From Candidatus Caenarcanales bacterium (GTDB taxonomy: Bacteria > Cyanobacteriota > Vampirovibrionia > LMEP-6097): a stretch of DNA of 64,000 nucleotides. A program made the position numbers and the translations under genes. The notes beneath the pieces are model-generated. The model was not told where the DNA came from. It did no database searches and saw only the letters and a list, made by a program, of their open reading frames with translations. Below are positions 1 to 8,384 of the stretch, one piece after another. The first letter of the stretch is position 1. Each line of letters begins with the position of its first letter. The stretch is taken from positions 205,939 through 269,938 of the forward strand of contig JABSOS010000004.1 in NCBI GenBank assembly GCA_013216135.1. Direction: 5' to 3'.

Positions 1-1753
1 ATCTAATTCCTGAATCTTGAGTCCTTGTGAATGGCTCAATAGCCATACCTGTTAAAGTTCCAGTCCAATTTGGGTTGTCAGATAGTTTTAAAGTGTAAAC
101 TTGAGTAGATCTATCATAAGGAGCTTGGAAGGAAACAGACTTTTCATCTTTAAAGTCTTCTTCTTCAACTTCATTTTTCCAGTAGATTTTACTTAATGGC
201 TCATCATCACTTTGATCAAATCTAGCTCTAATTTCAAGAGTGTCATAATCACTAGTATTGATGCCAAGTTTATGAATGTAATCGTTACTGATAAATGGTT
301 TTATTTCATGGAAACCTAGGTCTCTAAAGTTTCCTGATCTGTGTCTTCCAGTAAAATCAGCTTTATATCTTTCTTTTTTATTGAAGTATCTCCAGTCTAC
401 ATGATTCCATTTGCGGATTGAAGTACTGAAGTGATTCTCCCAGAACCAAGTCATTTTCTCAAGTAATTGCTTTTTAGAATAAAGCATTCTATCGAATAAG
501 TAATAAGCAAGGTTTTGCTCGTGGTTGGAGTAAAGTGTTGTAAAGCTATTCATAGCTTCAAACTTGGAATCATTTATAGAATTAGGATTTAACTGTTCAA
601 TTACATAAGACCTCCAGCCAGAACTTTCAATCTGTTCTAAAGTTTGACTCGTTTTCCCAAAGCTTAAACGGTTGAGGACATGGTGTTTAACATAGTCTGC
701 TAAAGCAACTACTGTATTTGAATTTTCGTAAGTTTTATTGAAACCACCAGCTGTATAGTTAAGTTTGAAATCTATTTTCTTTGAAAATAGTTCTGGGTCA
801 ACTTTATAAGTAAGTATATTTTCACAGCTTAATCCTTCACAGCTTTTAGTTATTTTATATTCATAAGCCTTACCATTTATCGTAGAACTATTTACTTGTA
901 AGTCAGGTGATGAACTAAACTTGACGAACATGGAATTACCATTTGCAATAAAATTCGGGTTGATCGTATTATCGGTATTTAATGTGAAAACTGTTTCCTG
1001 GATTGATCTAGGTATTATCACTGGGTAGAGGTTATTAACTGTGCTGTTATAAATATTATTATTAATAATTAGCTCGAAACTCACTTTGCCAAGTGGGAAC
1101 TCGTCTTTAACAGGAATTTTAATTAAGTGAATTGTTTTATTTTCGAGTCTATTACTAATAGCTGTTTCTACATCAGTCAAAGGAACATCAATTCCAGATA
1201 TTTTGATTGCTTGAATCTCACTTGTCTCAAAGTCAGGTCTGCTTAAGAAACTTAGAGTTAGAGTATCATCAATAAAAGCTAAGTTTTGGAAAGATGGGTT
1301 GTTTGATCTTAATTTAATATAGGCAACATCTTTAAGAGAAGCATTTGCTGCTAAAAGATGAATTGGTGGGTTATCAAATACTATAACTCTAGTTTGATCA
1401 TTTTTCTTATATTTAAATGCAAGCTCAGCTTTTTTCGACAGCATAGCTTCAGTTACGTTTATGTCGAAGCTTACTGAGCAGTTTGTGTCATCACAAACTA
1501 AATCACTTGTATAATTTTCTTCAAAAAAGTTAACTGATTCAAAGCTATAGTCTTTATCAAAATCTATTTTTAAGTGAATAGTTTCCCCGACTCTTACTTG
1601 GCGAGGGTGATCTGCGTTACTAGATTTTAAGGTTATTGAACTTATTGGACTTGGGAACTCAAATGCTTTAGCTATCCCTGATATGAAAAATAGAGAGCTA
1701 ACAATTAAAAGTGTTACAAAAGTTCTTTGAAAATAGTTTTTTCTTTTTATCAT
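1..1753 (-). CDS. DUF1800 family secreted protein, cut by the window edge (C-terminal part missing)
   Basis: The frame opens with ATG at 1753 and stays open to base 1, so the C-terminal part lies outside the window. A hydrophobic signal-like segment covers about residues 8-26. It is followed by Ig-like/beta-rich sequence with paired cysteines (LVCDDTNCSV) resembling the N-terminus of the neighbouring 593-aa protein. From about residue 345 it shows the start of a DUF1800 domain: HVLNRLSFGKT, then QLLEKMTWFWENHF. DUF1800 proteins are usually exported and encoded beside DUF1501 proteins, as here; their biochemical role is not established. The start lies 14 bp after the stop of the 593-aa gene, so it is probably the third gene of the operon. 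Confidence 0.85.
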   Translation of the reverse strand, partial: MIKRKNYFQRTFVTLLIVSSLFFISGIAKAFEFPSPISSITLKSSNADHPRQVRVGETIHLKIDFDKDYSFESVNFFEENYTSDLVCDDTNCSVSFDINVTEAMLSKKAELAFKYKKNDQTRVIVFDNPPIHLLAANASLKDVAYIKLRSNNPSFQNLAFIDDTLTLSFLSRPDFETSEIQAIKISGIDVPLTDVETAISNRLENKTIHLIKIPVKDEFPLGKVSFELIINNNIYNSTVNNLYPVIIPRSIQETVFTLNTDNTINPNFIANGNSMFVKFSSSPDLQVNSSTINGKAYEYKITKSCEGLSCENILTYKVDPELFSKKIDFKLNYTAGGFNKTYENSNTVVALADYVKHHVLNRLSFGKTSQTLEQIESSGWRSYVIEQLNPNSINDSKFEAMNSFTTLYSNHEQNLAYYLFDRMLYSKKQLLEKMTWFWENHFSTSIRKWNHVDWRYFNKKERYKADFTGRHRSGNFRDLGFHEIKPFISNDYIHKLGINTSDYDTLEIRARFDQSDDEPLSKIYWKNEVEEEDFKDEKSVSFQAPYDRSTQVYTLKLSDNPNWTGTLTGMAIEPFTRTQDSGIR

Positions 1754-1767
1754 TTTCCCTACCCTTA

Positions 1768-3549
1768 TTAAATTTCTATAAAGCTAATCCCTGATTCAGA
1801 AGTGAAGTAAATTAAGTAAGCAGCTGAATTTGGGATTTCAGTTACTGATGTAATAAATTGTTTTCTGAATTTTTTATTTGTTTTGCCTAGTAAAATTTCA
1901 GTGAAATTACCACTAGTGTCTAGCATATATAACCTTCCTGCTTTTTTTAGATTTCTTCCTCTGACCACTAGTCTAAGTTTCTTGTCGAGTTTTACTTTTC
2001 TTATACGACTAATCTCTTTCTTCGTAAGAGTGCTAGGTCCTCGAAGTAATCTACTAGAAGGCATACTAGAACTGAGTGAGCTGTTAAAGTTGTTAATGTT
2101 AACTGTTTGATTTTTATTTGTAAGTAGAGCTAAATTGTCAGTTTCTTCTCCAAATTTCAGTTCATAAGCAATTAGTAGCTGTTTATTGATTTCATCAATT
2201 TTTATGATTTGATAATTTGTTGTAGGAACAATACTCTTACTTGCAATCATTTCTTCGCTTGAATCATTTAGTTTCACTAAAACTACAGTTGAACCTATTC
2301 TCGTGAAACTACTAGTAAACGCACTTTCAATACTTGCTATCTCAAGGAGTTTACTTAAGTCACTTTCACCAAGGTTTTCATCTAACTTGAATTTATAAGT
2401 GAATTCATATGAGTCACCGAAGTAGTCATAGCTAATCTTGATTTCATTTTCATAATTAGTTATTTCTACATCTGAACTTGTATAAGTAAATTTGGTCCCT
2501 GTTTGGTTTTTATTAACTAAGTGTGCTTTGTCGTTATTTACAACGATTGCTTTTACAACCATGTTCTCAGAGTTTTCTCTATCGATCTCAAAGCTAATAT
2601 CATAGGTCTTTGCTTGAGTGCTTTTGACAATTTTAATATCTCTATTTAAAAAGACTTTATCAGCATCTAAACTTAGGTATTTAACTTCATTAATTCCAAA
2701 ATCTTTATTAGTAAAGCGTTTGTCGTTAATACTTACTATAAATCCAAGTTGACTATTTACTTTTCTAATCGCTTCACTGCTTAGACTTGCAAGTGGGAAT
2801 TTGACTTCATAAGCACTAGTGCTTCCTATATCAGTCTTTGGACCTGGTATTGCAGGGGTTCCTGCTATTTGAATAAAATTTAGTTTGTCATTTTTATTCT
2901 TTAATACTAGAGATAGAATTAGAGTTTCACCAGAGTAGGCTATTCCAGGATTAATAGTGTTACTTGAGAATCTTGTTATAGATGCTAGGTCACTTGCACT
3001 TGCATTTGCTGGAGATTTTATATTAGTTGTATCTGTTTGATCATCTTCAGTGTTGCTTCCTGAGTCATTATTGTCAGAACCATTATTAGAATTATTACCT
3101 GAACTATTATCATTTTGATTATTCTCCTGTTCATTATTATTAGGATTCTCAGCCGGTGGTTCTGAGCTTGTTGAAGTGCTGAAGCTGTAATCAGTTTCGA
3201 TTTCTAAATGATATTTTGCAAAGTCTGGATTGTTAGAATTGATAAAACTTAGTGTTACAGGACCTTCTGTAACAGAAGCGTTTAAGTTAGTATTTAGTAC
3301 ATAATTACAAACACTCTCTGTGCAGGTATAGGATAAATTGCTAACTTCTAAGTTGTTAATCTCTACTTTATTAATAAGGTGTTCCTGTGGACTTGAAAAA
3401 TTGATTTGTAAATTAGAGTTACTATAAAGTGTTTTAGAAGTCTCTGACGACTGAATACTTAGGTTAAATACTAAGTCATCATTTGCTTTTAGGAGATTAG
3501 TTGCCCCTAAAAATAAAAGGATTAAGCTAAGAATTTTTAATCTAATCAT
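1768..3549 (-). CDS. secreted Ig-like protein of the DUF1501/DUF1800 operon
   Basis: This 593-aa protein has a clear signal peptide (about residues 1-22, ending LLKAN). A beta-rich N-terminal domain contains a cysteine pair (YTCTESVCNY). Then comes an Asn/Asp/Ser-rich linker at about 125-175 and a long beta-rich region. The basic C-terminus (about 520-593) has an IPT/TIG-like motif LRLVVRGRNLKKAGRLYML. The N-terminal domain resembles that of the DUF1800 protein encoded next to it. Its ATG overlaps the DUF1501 stop by four bases, so translation is probably coupled. It probably works in the envelope or outside the cell with its two neighbours. No enzymatic motif is visible. Confidence 0.8.
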   Translation of the reverse strand: MIRLKILSLILLFLGATNLLKANDDLVFNLSIQSSETSKTLYSNSNLQINFSSPQEHLINKVEINNLEVSNLSYTCTESVCNYVLNTNLNASVTEGPVTLSFINSNNPDFAKYHLEIETDYSFSTSTSSEPPAENPNNNEQENNQNDNSSGNNSNNGSDNNDSGSNTEDDQTDTTNIKSPANASASDLASITRFSSNTINPGIAYSGETLILSLVLKNKNDKLNFIQIAGTPAIPGPKTDIGSTSAYEVKFPLASLSSEAIRKVNSQLGFIVSINDKRFTNKDFGINEVKYLSLDADKVFLNRDIKIVKSTQAKTYDISFEIDRENSENMVVKAIVVNNDKAHLVNKNQTGTKFTYTSSDVEITNYENEIKISYDYFGDSYEFTYKFKLDENLGESDLSKLLEIASIESAFTSSFTRIGSTVVLVKLNDSSEEMIASKSIVPTTNYQIIKIDEINKQLLIAYELKFGEETDNLALLTNKNQTVNINNFNSSLSSSMPSSRLLRGPSTLTKKEISRIRKVKLDKKLRLVVRGRNLKKAGRLYMLDTSGNFTEILLGKTNKKFRKQFITSVTEIPNSAAYLIYFTSESGISFIEI

Positions 3550-4766
3550 GCACCGAATATCCCCACCCCTTGATAGTTAAAACCTGGAAAAATTCTATCT
3601 AAATTTTGATAGCCCATATGCTTATCTAAAGCTTCAATAACTACATCACCATAGTTAGTTTGGATCTCTAAAGCGTTTCTGCCGAAAAGATCTGATCTAG
3701 CAAAGCTAGGCCGTGAATTATAATATAAGCCGCCTTTTGCATTTTTGCTCATTACAAACCATGTACCACCAGCACCATGATCTGTACCCTTGTTTGAGTT
3801 TTCAATTACAGTTCTACCAAATTCAGTTCCAACTATTACGGTTACGTCCTGCATTTTATCGCCTAAATCAACATAGAAACTTTTTAATGATTCTGCTATA
3901 TCCGAGAAATTTCTTGTGAGATTTTGGTTTTGATGAGTATCAAATCCACCTGGATAATCCATGTATAGAAGCTCTACAGAGCTGTTTTTTATTAAGTTTG
4001 CTGAGGTCTTTAAATAAGAAGCAAATCTACTATTACTGTAATTAGAACCTGGACTTGCTTGGTATTCGCCTAGGTCAAGTAGCGACTGCATTACTTGTTC
4101 AGTATCAAACATCGATGATCCGAATTTTTTAATTAAAGATCCGAAATCATTTTTAGATTTATCAAAGCCATCATATATATTGTTTAAAAGTGAAAATTCT
4201 AAATCCTCCAAATCTTTAAGAGGCGAACGCGATACTGAAGTGAAGTTAGAAGCAAATTCTGGACCTTTAAGTATACGATTTAATTTTCCAGTTAAGCTAA
4301 CTGCTCTAAAAGGGTTCGCTGATTGGTTAAAGTGCAGCGAATTATTCATCCAACCGTGCTCTGAAATGCTTGAAAAACCACTACGCATAAAATCTTGAGC
4401 GGTAAAGTGTGATCTTGTACCATTTGGGTTGCCACAAGCTGGGAAAATTGCTAAATCTCCATTGTCATAGATATCTTTTAATGGTGCACATATATTATTT
4501 AGCTTCCAATATCCATCTAAATCTATTAAGTTATTGCTATCTGTAGCAAGTGTCGGTCTTAAACTTCTAAAATCTGCATCATCTGGTTCAGTGATATTTA
4601 AGCCATCAAAGCCACCTGGTAAGTATATAAAGAGTAATACTTTATTTGTGCCTGGAGTAACATCAGCCATAGCACTATTCGATGCTAAAAAATTCCCCAA
4701 TAGCGAACTTGATGCTAGAAGAGAGCATGTTTTAAAACTCGTTTTTAAAAAATCACGTCTGTCCAT
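3546..4766 (-). CDS. DUF1501 family protein with Tat signal
   Basis: The 406-aa protein begins with a twin-arginine signal (MDRRDFLKTS followed by a hydrophobic stretch to about residue 34), so it is probably exported folded through Tat. The body has the DUF1501 pattern: LLFIYLPGGFDGLN near the start, FPACGNPNGTRSHFTAQDFM in the middle, then YPGGFDTHQNQ and VIVGTEFGRTVIENSNKGTDHGAGG. The family is related to the alkaline phosphatase/sulfatase fold, but its substrate is unknown. It is the first gene of an operon with the 593-aa protein (4-bp overlap) and the DUF1800 gene. DUF1501-DUF1800 pairing is common, which supports the assignment. Confidence 0.92.
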   Translation of the reverse strand: MDRRDFLKTSFKTCSLLASSSLLGNFLASNSAMADVTPGTNKVLLFIYLPGGFDGLNITEPDDADFRSLRPTLATDSNNLIDLDGYWKLNNICAPLKDIYDNGDLAIFPACGNPNGTRSHFTAQDFMRSGFSSISEHGWMNNSLHFNQSANPFRAVSLTGKLNRILKGPEFASNFTSVSRSPLKDLEDLEFSLLNNIYDGFDKSKNDFGSLIKKFGSSMFDTEQVMQSLLDLGEYQASPGSNYSNSRFASYLKTSANLIKNSSVELLYMDYPGGFDTHQNQNLTRNFSDIAESLKSFYVDLGDKMQDVTVIVGTEFGRTVIENSNKGTDHGAGGTWFVMSKNAKGGLYYNSRPSFARSDLFGRNALEIQTNYGDVVIEALDKHMGYQNLDRIFPGFNYQGVGIFGA

Positions 4767-4807
4767 ATTTCTATCTCGATCAACCTCTGTAAAGATAACA
4801 TCGCAAT

Positions 4808-4826
4808 TTTAACATTTGTTTAACAT
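4808..4826 (+). promoter_or_regulatory. tandem TTTAACAT repeat, Pho-box-like
   Basis: Two identical 8-bp copies, TTTAACAT-TTG-TTTAACAT, lie at an exact 11-bp period in the divergent region between the DUF1501 gene and crcB. Perfect tandem copies at one helical turn are typical of sites for OmpR/PhoB-type regulators. It reads toward crcB but lies 58 bp before its ATG, so the target gene is uncertain. Confidence 0.45.
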
Positions 4827-4883
4827 GTATGGCAAGCTTGCTGGAAGCTTTTAAAGTACTTGATTTAATGGTATTTTAGACTT

Positions 4884-5240
4884 ATGCCTACTTTGCTGGG
4901 GGAAATTCTATATGTATCTATTGGGGCTATTCTTGGTGCCTCTTTAAGATATTTAGTCTTTTCTTTTCTACCAATTCCTATTCTTTTAGTAAATATTATA
5001 GGCTCTACGCTAGCCGGCTTCAGTTATGCGCGTTTTTCTGGATCTTTAGCTCCGAATTTACTTCTTTTAATAAATATTGGATTCTTGGGGAGTTTAACTA
5101 CTTTTAGTACATTTAGTCTTAATACTATGAACTCTTTAGTATCGGGAGATTTTTTAAAGGCATCTGTGTATGTTTTAATATCTGTTTTTGCATGTTTGCT
5201 ATGCTGTTATATTGGTTATAAAATTGGGATTAGCCTATGA
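4884..5240 (+). CDS. crcB: fluoride efflux channel CrcB/Fluc
   Basis: The 118-aa protein has four predicted membrane segments and the family motifs GAxxGAxxRY (GAILGASLRYLVF), a conserved Asn in the second helix (LLVNIIGSTLAG) and GFLGSLTTFSTFS in the third. It forms dimeric F- channels in the inner membrane that protect enzymes such as enolase. A TATTTT -10 lies six bases before the ATG and there is no Shine-Dalgarno sequence. I see no fluoride riboswitch upstream. It is the first gene of a tight plus-strand cluster, overlapping the next gene by four bases. Confidence 0.95.
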   Translation: MPTLLGEILYVSIGAILGASLRYLVFSFLPIPILLVNIIGSTLAGFSYARFSGSLAPNLLLLINIGFLGSLTTFSTFSLNTMNSLVSGDFLKASVYVLISVFACLLCCYIGYKIGISL

Positions 5241-5686
5241 AATTTAGATTCATATCTTACGGAATAAAATATTACGAAGCTGTTGGTGAATTAGCACCAA
5301 AACACGACTTTTTGTTTAATTTAAGAGACTTAAGTAATCCTTTCTGGGTTCCTGAGCTTAAGGAAAAGCATGGTTTAGAGCTTGAGATACAAGATTTCTT
5401 CGCTAAAGATGATTCAATTCAGCTTAGACTCGATAAAATTTCTGACTTAGTGAATGATTTTATTGAAGATGCACTTAAAAACAGCTATAGATCAGACGTT
5501 GATGATATTACTTTTGCGTTTAGATGTACTGGTGGCAAGCATAGATCTGTATATTTTGCACAATCAGTATTTGAAAAAATGCAGAAAATGTTCGAAAATA
5601 GAGATATAAACCCTGAAACAGGGAAAAAAATAGCATTCGAGGTTGAACATGTTGACTTACCTCGTTATCTTGAAGTAACTAGTTAA
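5237..5686 (+). CDS. stand-alone RapZ C-terminal-domain protein
   Basis: The 149-aa protein matches only the C-terminal domain of RapZ/YvcJ. It has FISYGIKY near the start, FNLRDLSNPFWVPELKEKHG, and the signature FRCTGGKHRSVYFAQ (CTGGxHRSV). The N-terminal P-loop nucleotide-binding domain of full RapZ is absent: the gene starts at an ATG overlapping the crcB stop (ATGA) and no P-loop is present. In E. coli the C-terminal domain of RapZ binds small RNAs and senses glucosamine-6-phosphate. In many bacteria rapZ (yvcJ) sits next to yvcK, and here yvcK follows after 10 bp, which supports the homology. Confidence 0.85.
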   Translation: MKFRFISYGIKYYEAVGELAPKHDFLFNLRDLSNPFWVPELKEKHGLELEIQDFFAKDDSIQLRLDKISDLVNDFIEDALKNSYRSDVDDITFAFRCTGGKHRSVYFAQSVFEKMQKMFENRDINPETGKKIAFEVEHVDLPRYLEVTS

Positions 5687-5696
5687 GAGGAAGAAT

Positions 5697-6983
5697 TTGA
5701 GTAATATCTTTAGAAAATATAGCTTTCCTGGCTTTAAGCGTTGGCTTATTTATACAGTTTTAGGTATTGCTATGCTTGCTTTTGGACTTGCTCTAATTTT
5801 AAAAGCAAGACCAGTAACTTTAATTTCTAATTTAATCTGGAATATTTTATCTTTTATAGCAGATCATATTCCTCCTACGACAAGTGGCATTATCGCAATT
5901 AGCGTAGGTGCTTTTTTATTAATTTTTGCTCTTTTTAGAGCAAACAAGCAGCTTTTTGCAATCCTTGCTCCTGATGAGACATCAATGCTTGAGACCATTG
6001 ACAGGTATAACATGCAAGGAAAAGGTATTAAGATAGTCGCCATCGGTGGTGGAACTGGTCTTTCAAATATGCTTAAAGGGCTTAAAGGCTACAGTAGTAA
6101 TATTACAGCTGTAGTGACTGTAGCTGATGATGGTGGTTCTAGTGGGCGTTTAAGAGAAAGTTTAAATATAGTTCCTCCAGGAGATATGCGTAACTGTATC
6201 GCAGCTTTAGCTCATGACGAAGAAGTTATCACTAAGCTATTTCAGTACCGTTTTGATGAGGACGCACCTGAGTCATTAAAGAATCATAGTTTTGGGAATT
6301 TGTTTTTAACAGCTTTAGTTGAGTTAGGTGGTTCTAAAAACATGGCAGATGCTGTTAATCATGCCTGTACTATTTTAAAAACTCGTGGAAAAGTCCTTCC
6401 TGTGAGTAATACCCCGATGAAAATTAGAGCTAAATTTGAAGATGGTTCTGTGGTTCATGGTGAATCCAATATTCCTTCTGGTGTCGGTAGAATCATGGAA
6501 ATTTCTTGTGAAGATCCTAAGCCAGAGATTCTTCCTGAAGTTTTAGAGGCTATTGCTGATGCTGAACTCATTATATTAGGTCCTGGAAGTCTTTATACAT
6601 CGATAATTCCTAATCTTTTAGTACCTGGTTTAAGTGAAGCTATTTCAGAATCCACTGCTAAAAAGGTTTACGTATGTAATGTCATGACTCAACCTGGTGA
6701 AACTACTGGGTATTCTGTCTCAGACCATGTTCAAGCTATTGCTGATCATAGTGGTATGGATGATTGTCTTGTTGACTATGTCGTAGTTAATGAGAAGAGT
6801 CCTAATAAAAAGCAATTAGCAAAGTATGGTGCTGATGAACAGTTTCCAGTAGATTTGAATCCTTCAAGATTAAAGAAAATGGGTCTGAAAGTGCTTAGCG
6901 CAAATCTTTTAAATAAAGGTAATCTGGTTCGCCATAATCCTAGAAGACTTGCTAAGACTATCATGAAGCTTTTTAGTGATTAG
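5697..6983 (+). CDS. yvcK: YvcK/CofD-like gluconeogenesis factor with N-terminal membrane anchor
   Basis: The 428-aa protein has two predicted membrane helices at about residues 14-34 and 61-80. The YvcK domain follows from about 110, with IVAIGGGTGLSNMLKGLK, VVTVADDGGSSGRLRES, PPGDMRNCIAALA and IILGPGSLYTSIIPNLLV. YvcK proteins bind UDP-sugars and are needed for normal cell shape and growth on gluconeogenic carbon. I chose the TTG at 5697 because AGAGGAAG lies just upstream and the membrane segments would be lost with later starts. It is third in the cluster with crcB and the RapZ-like gene. Confidence 0.93.
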   Translation: MSNIFRKYSFPGFKRWLIYTVLGIAMLAFGLALILKARPVTLISNLIWNILSFIADHIPPTTSGIIAISVGAFLLIFALFRANKQLFAILAPDETSMLETIDRYNMQGKGIKIVAIGGGTGLSNMLKGLKGYSSNITAVVTVADDGGSSGRLRESLNIVPPGDMRNCIAALAHDEEVITKLFQYRFDEDAPESLKNHSFGNLFLTALVELGGSKNMADAVNHACTILKTRGKVLPVSNTPMKIRAKFEDGSVVHGESNIPSGVGRIMEISCEDPKPEILPEVLEAIADAELIILGPGSLYTSIIPNLLVPGLSEAISESTAKKVYVCNVMTQPGETTGYSVSDHVQAIADHSGMDDCLVDYVVVNEKSPNKKQLAKYGADEQFPVDLNPSRLKKMGLKVLSANLLNKGNLVRHNPRRLAKTIMKLFSD

Positions 6984-7003
6984 ACTTTTAGCTAACTAGT
7001 CTA

Positions 7004-8344
7004 TCAATTATTCTCTGCAGCTATGCGAGTGGATTTATTTAAATCATATTTGAAGACATTTTCAATATTTTGTAGAACTATTTCTTTGATTTTCTTCTCT
7101 GAGATCTGCTTATCACCATTAAACATTAATTCAGTTAATGAACTAAACAGAGTATTTATTGGTGAGTAGAACATGTTTGCTTTGCGTCTAGTACTGAGGA
7201 ATGAGTGTTTAGTTTGTTTAATTTCCTTTGTATCTGGATCTATACCAATCCAGTCAGTAGATTCAGTTTCTAAATTTTTACCTTTAATAGCGACAGTATT
7301 AATTTCTGGCATATAGTTAGCACCTGGTCTTGCCATTAAGTTCATGGCAAGATTTGATTTATCTATTTTAGGACCTGCTGCTCCATCGAGTCTTCTCTCT
7401 TTTTCGTCGCGCATTGCTTCAAGCACAGCAAGCTTATCACCTTCATTCCATTTTTCTAGACTAGTGATTATCGCTTCTTTACTTTTGTTTGCATCAGATG
7501 TGAATTCTTCTAAGCCTATAAAGTTTGCTTTAATTAATTCTTGCGCTAAGTTATTTCCAGCATATTCTTTAAGAAGTTTTTTCTTTAATTGTGGGATATC
7601 TTTTTTGAGGCTTTTAATGATTCCTATAGCTTTTTTATCTTCGAGTAAAAACTCTTCAGGTTTTTTACTCAAACCTAAAACATCTACGCTATAGGAGTCT
7701 TTATTTTTATCGTAATTAACTATGATTTGAGCTTTAATCGCTCCATCTAAAAGCTTTTGTTTTAGATCAGGAACTTTATTTGTATGCAGTTTTTTCTTAA
7801 GTTCTTTAATGGTACTTCGATCAAATTCTTTTTTCCTAAATGGGATGAGTGATTTAAAGAAGTTTTTTGTTCTTTGCCATGGGCTAGGTGCAAGAAGATT
7901 CGCTGCTGCTTTAGGTGGTAGCTGGATAACATACTGGTCAATGTTTTCACCCGTTTCAGTATTGTTCATATGAGATGGTTGGGTAATAACAGTTTGTGCT
8001 ATATCAATTTCATTTTCTTCATCTTTTTTTGCTTGACCGATTCCTAATTCTTTACTTAATAAGCTTTGAATTTTCTTTGGAGTAGATGCTATTGGAACAG
8101 CGGATGGAGAAAACATCGGGGTTTCTGGGTTAAAGTTAGCCATTTGCCGAATTTGTGGATCATGAGCTTGATCTACCATTGTTCGGGCTAGGTTTGCACC
8201 GTTGTTTCTATTATTAGAATTGGCTTGGTTTGATAGATTAGATGGAACTACTTGGTTTGCAGCAGCATTTTGCTGCTGAGTATTAACAGCTTGAGCTTTA
8301 TTCTTGTTACCAAAAAAAGGTAAGCTTGGGAGACTAAAAACCAC
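7004..8344 (-). CDS. hypothetical protein, lineage-specific
   Basis: I do not recognise this 446-aa protein. It starts with GTG. The N-terminus is Asn/Gln/Ala-rich and probably disordered to about residue 110. The rest is Lys/Glu-rich with predicted helices (KKDIPQLKKKLLKEYAG) and a C-terminal helical domain. There is no signal peptide or membrane helix. It lies 38 bp downstream of the PEPC-like gene on the same strand, so the two may be co-transcribed. It converges with yvcK, leaving 20 bp between the stops. Confidence 0.7.
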   Translation of the reverse strand: MVFSLPSLPFFGNKNKAQAVNTQQQNAAANQVVPSNLSNQANSNNRNNGANLARTMVDQAHDPQIRQMANFNPETPMFSPSAVPIASTPKKIQSLLSKELGIGQAKKDEENEIDIAQTVITQPSHMNNTETGENIDQYVIQLPPKAAANLLAPSPWQRTKNFFKSLIPFRKKEFDRSTIKELKKKLHTNKVPDLKQKLLDGAIKAQIIVNYDKNKDSYSVDVLGLSKKPEEFLLEDKKAIGIIKSLKKDIPQLKKKLLKEYAGNNLAQELIKANFIGLEEFTSDANKSKEAIITSLEKWNEGDKLAVLEAMRDEKERRLDGAAGPKIDKSNLAMNLMARPGANYMPEINTVAIKGKNLETESTDWIGIDPDTKEIKQTKHSFLSTRRKANMFYSPINTLFSSLTELMFNGDKQISEKKIKEIVLQNIENVFKYDLNKSTRIAAENN

Positions 8345-8370
8345 TAGTTAATACTTAATATTAGCATAAA

Positions 8371-8384
8371 ATGTATTGCGGATT
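8371..8384. repeat. 14-bp exact repeat, copy 1
   Basis: ATGTATTGCGGATT occurs here, overlapping the stop of the PEPC-like gene, and again at 54512-54525. An exact 14-mer with this GC content is not expected twice by chance in so AT-rich a window. Its role is unknown. Confidence 0.3.

Noticed and set aside
4767-4883. Fluoride riboswitch before crcB
   Set aside because: The conserved riboswitch core is not present, and the -10 box lies only six bases before the ATG, leaving no room for a leader.
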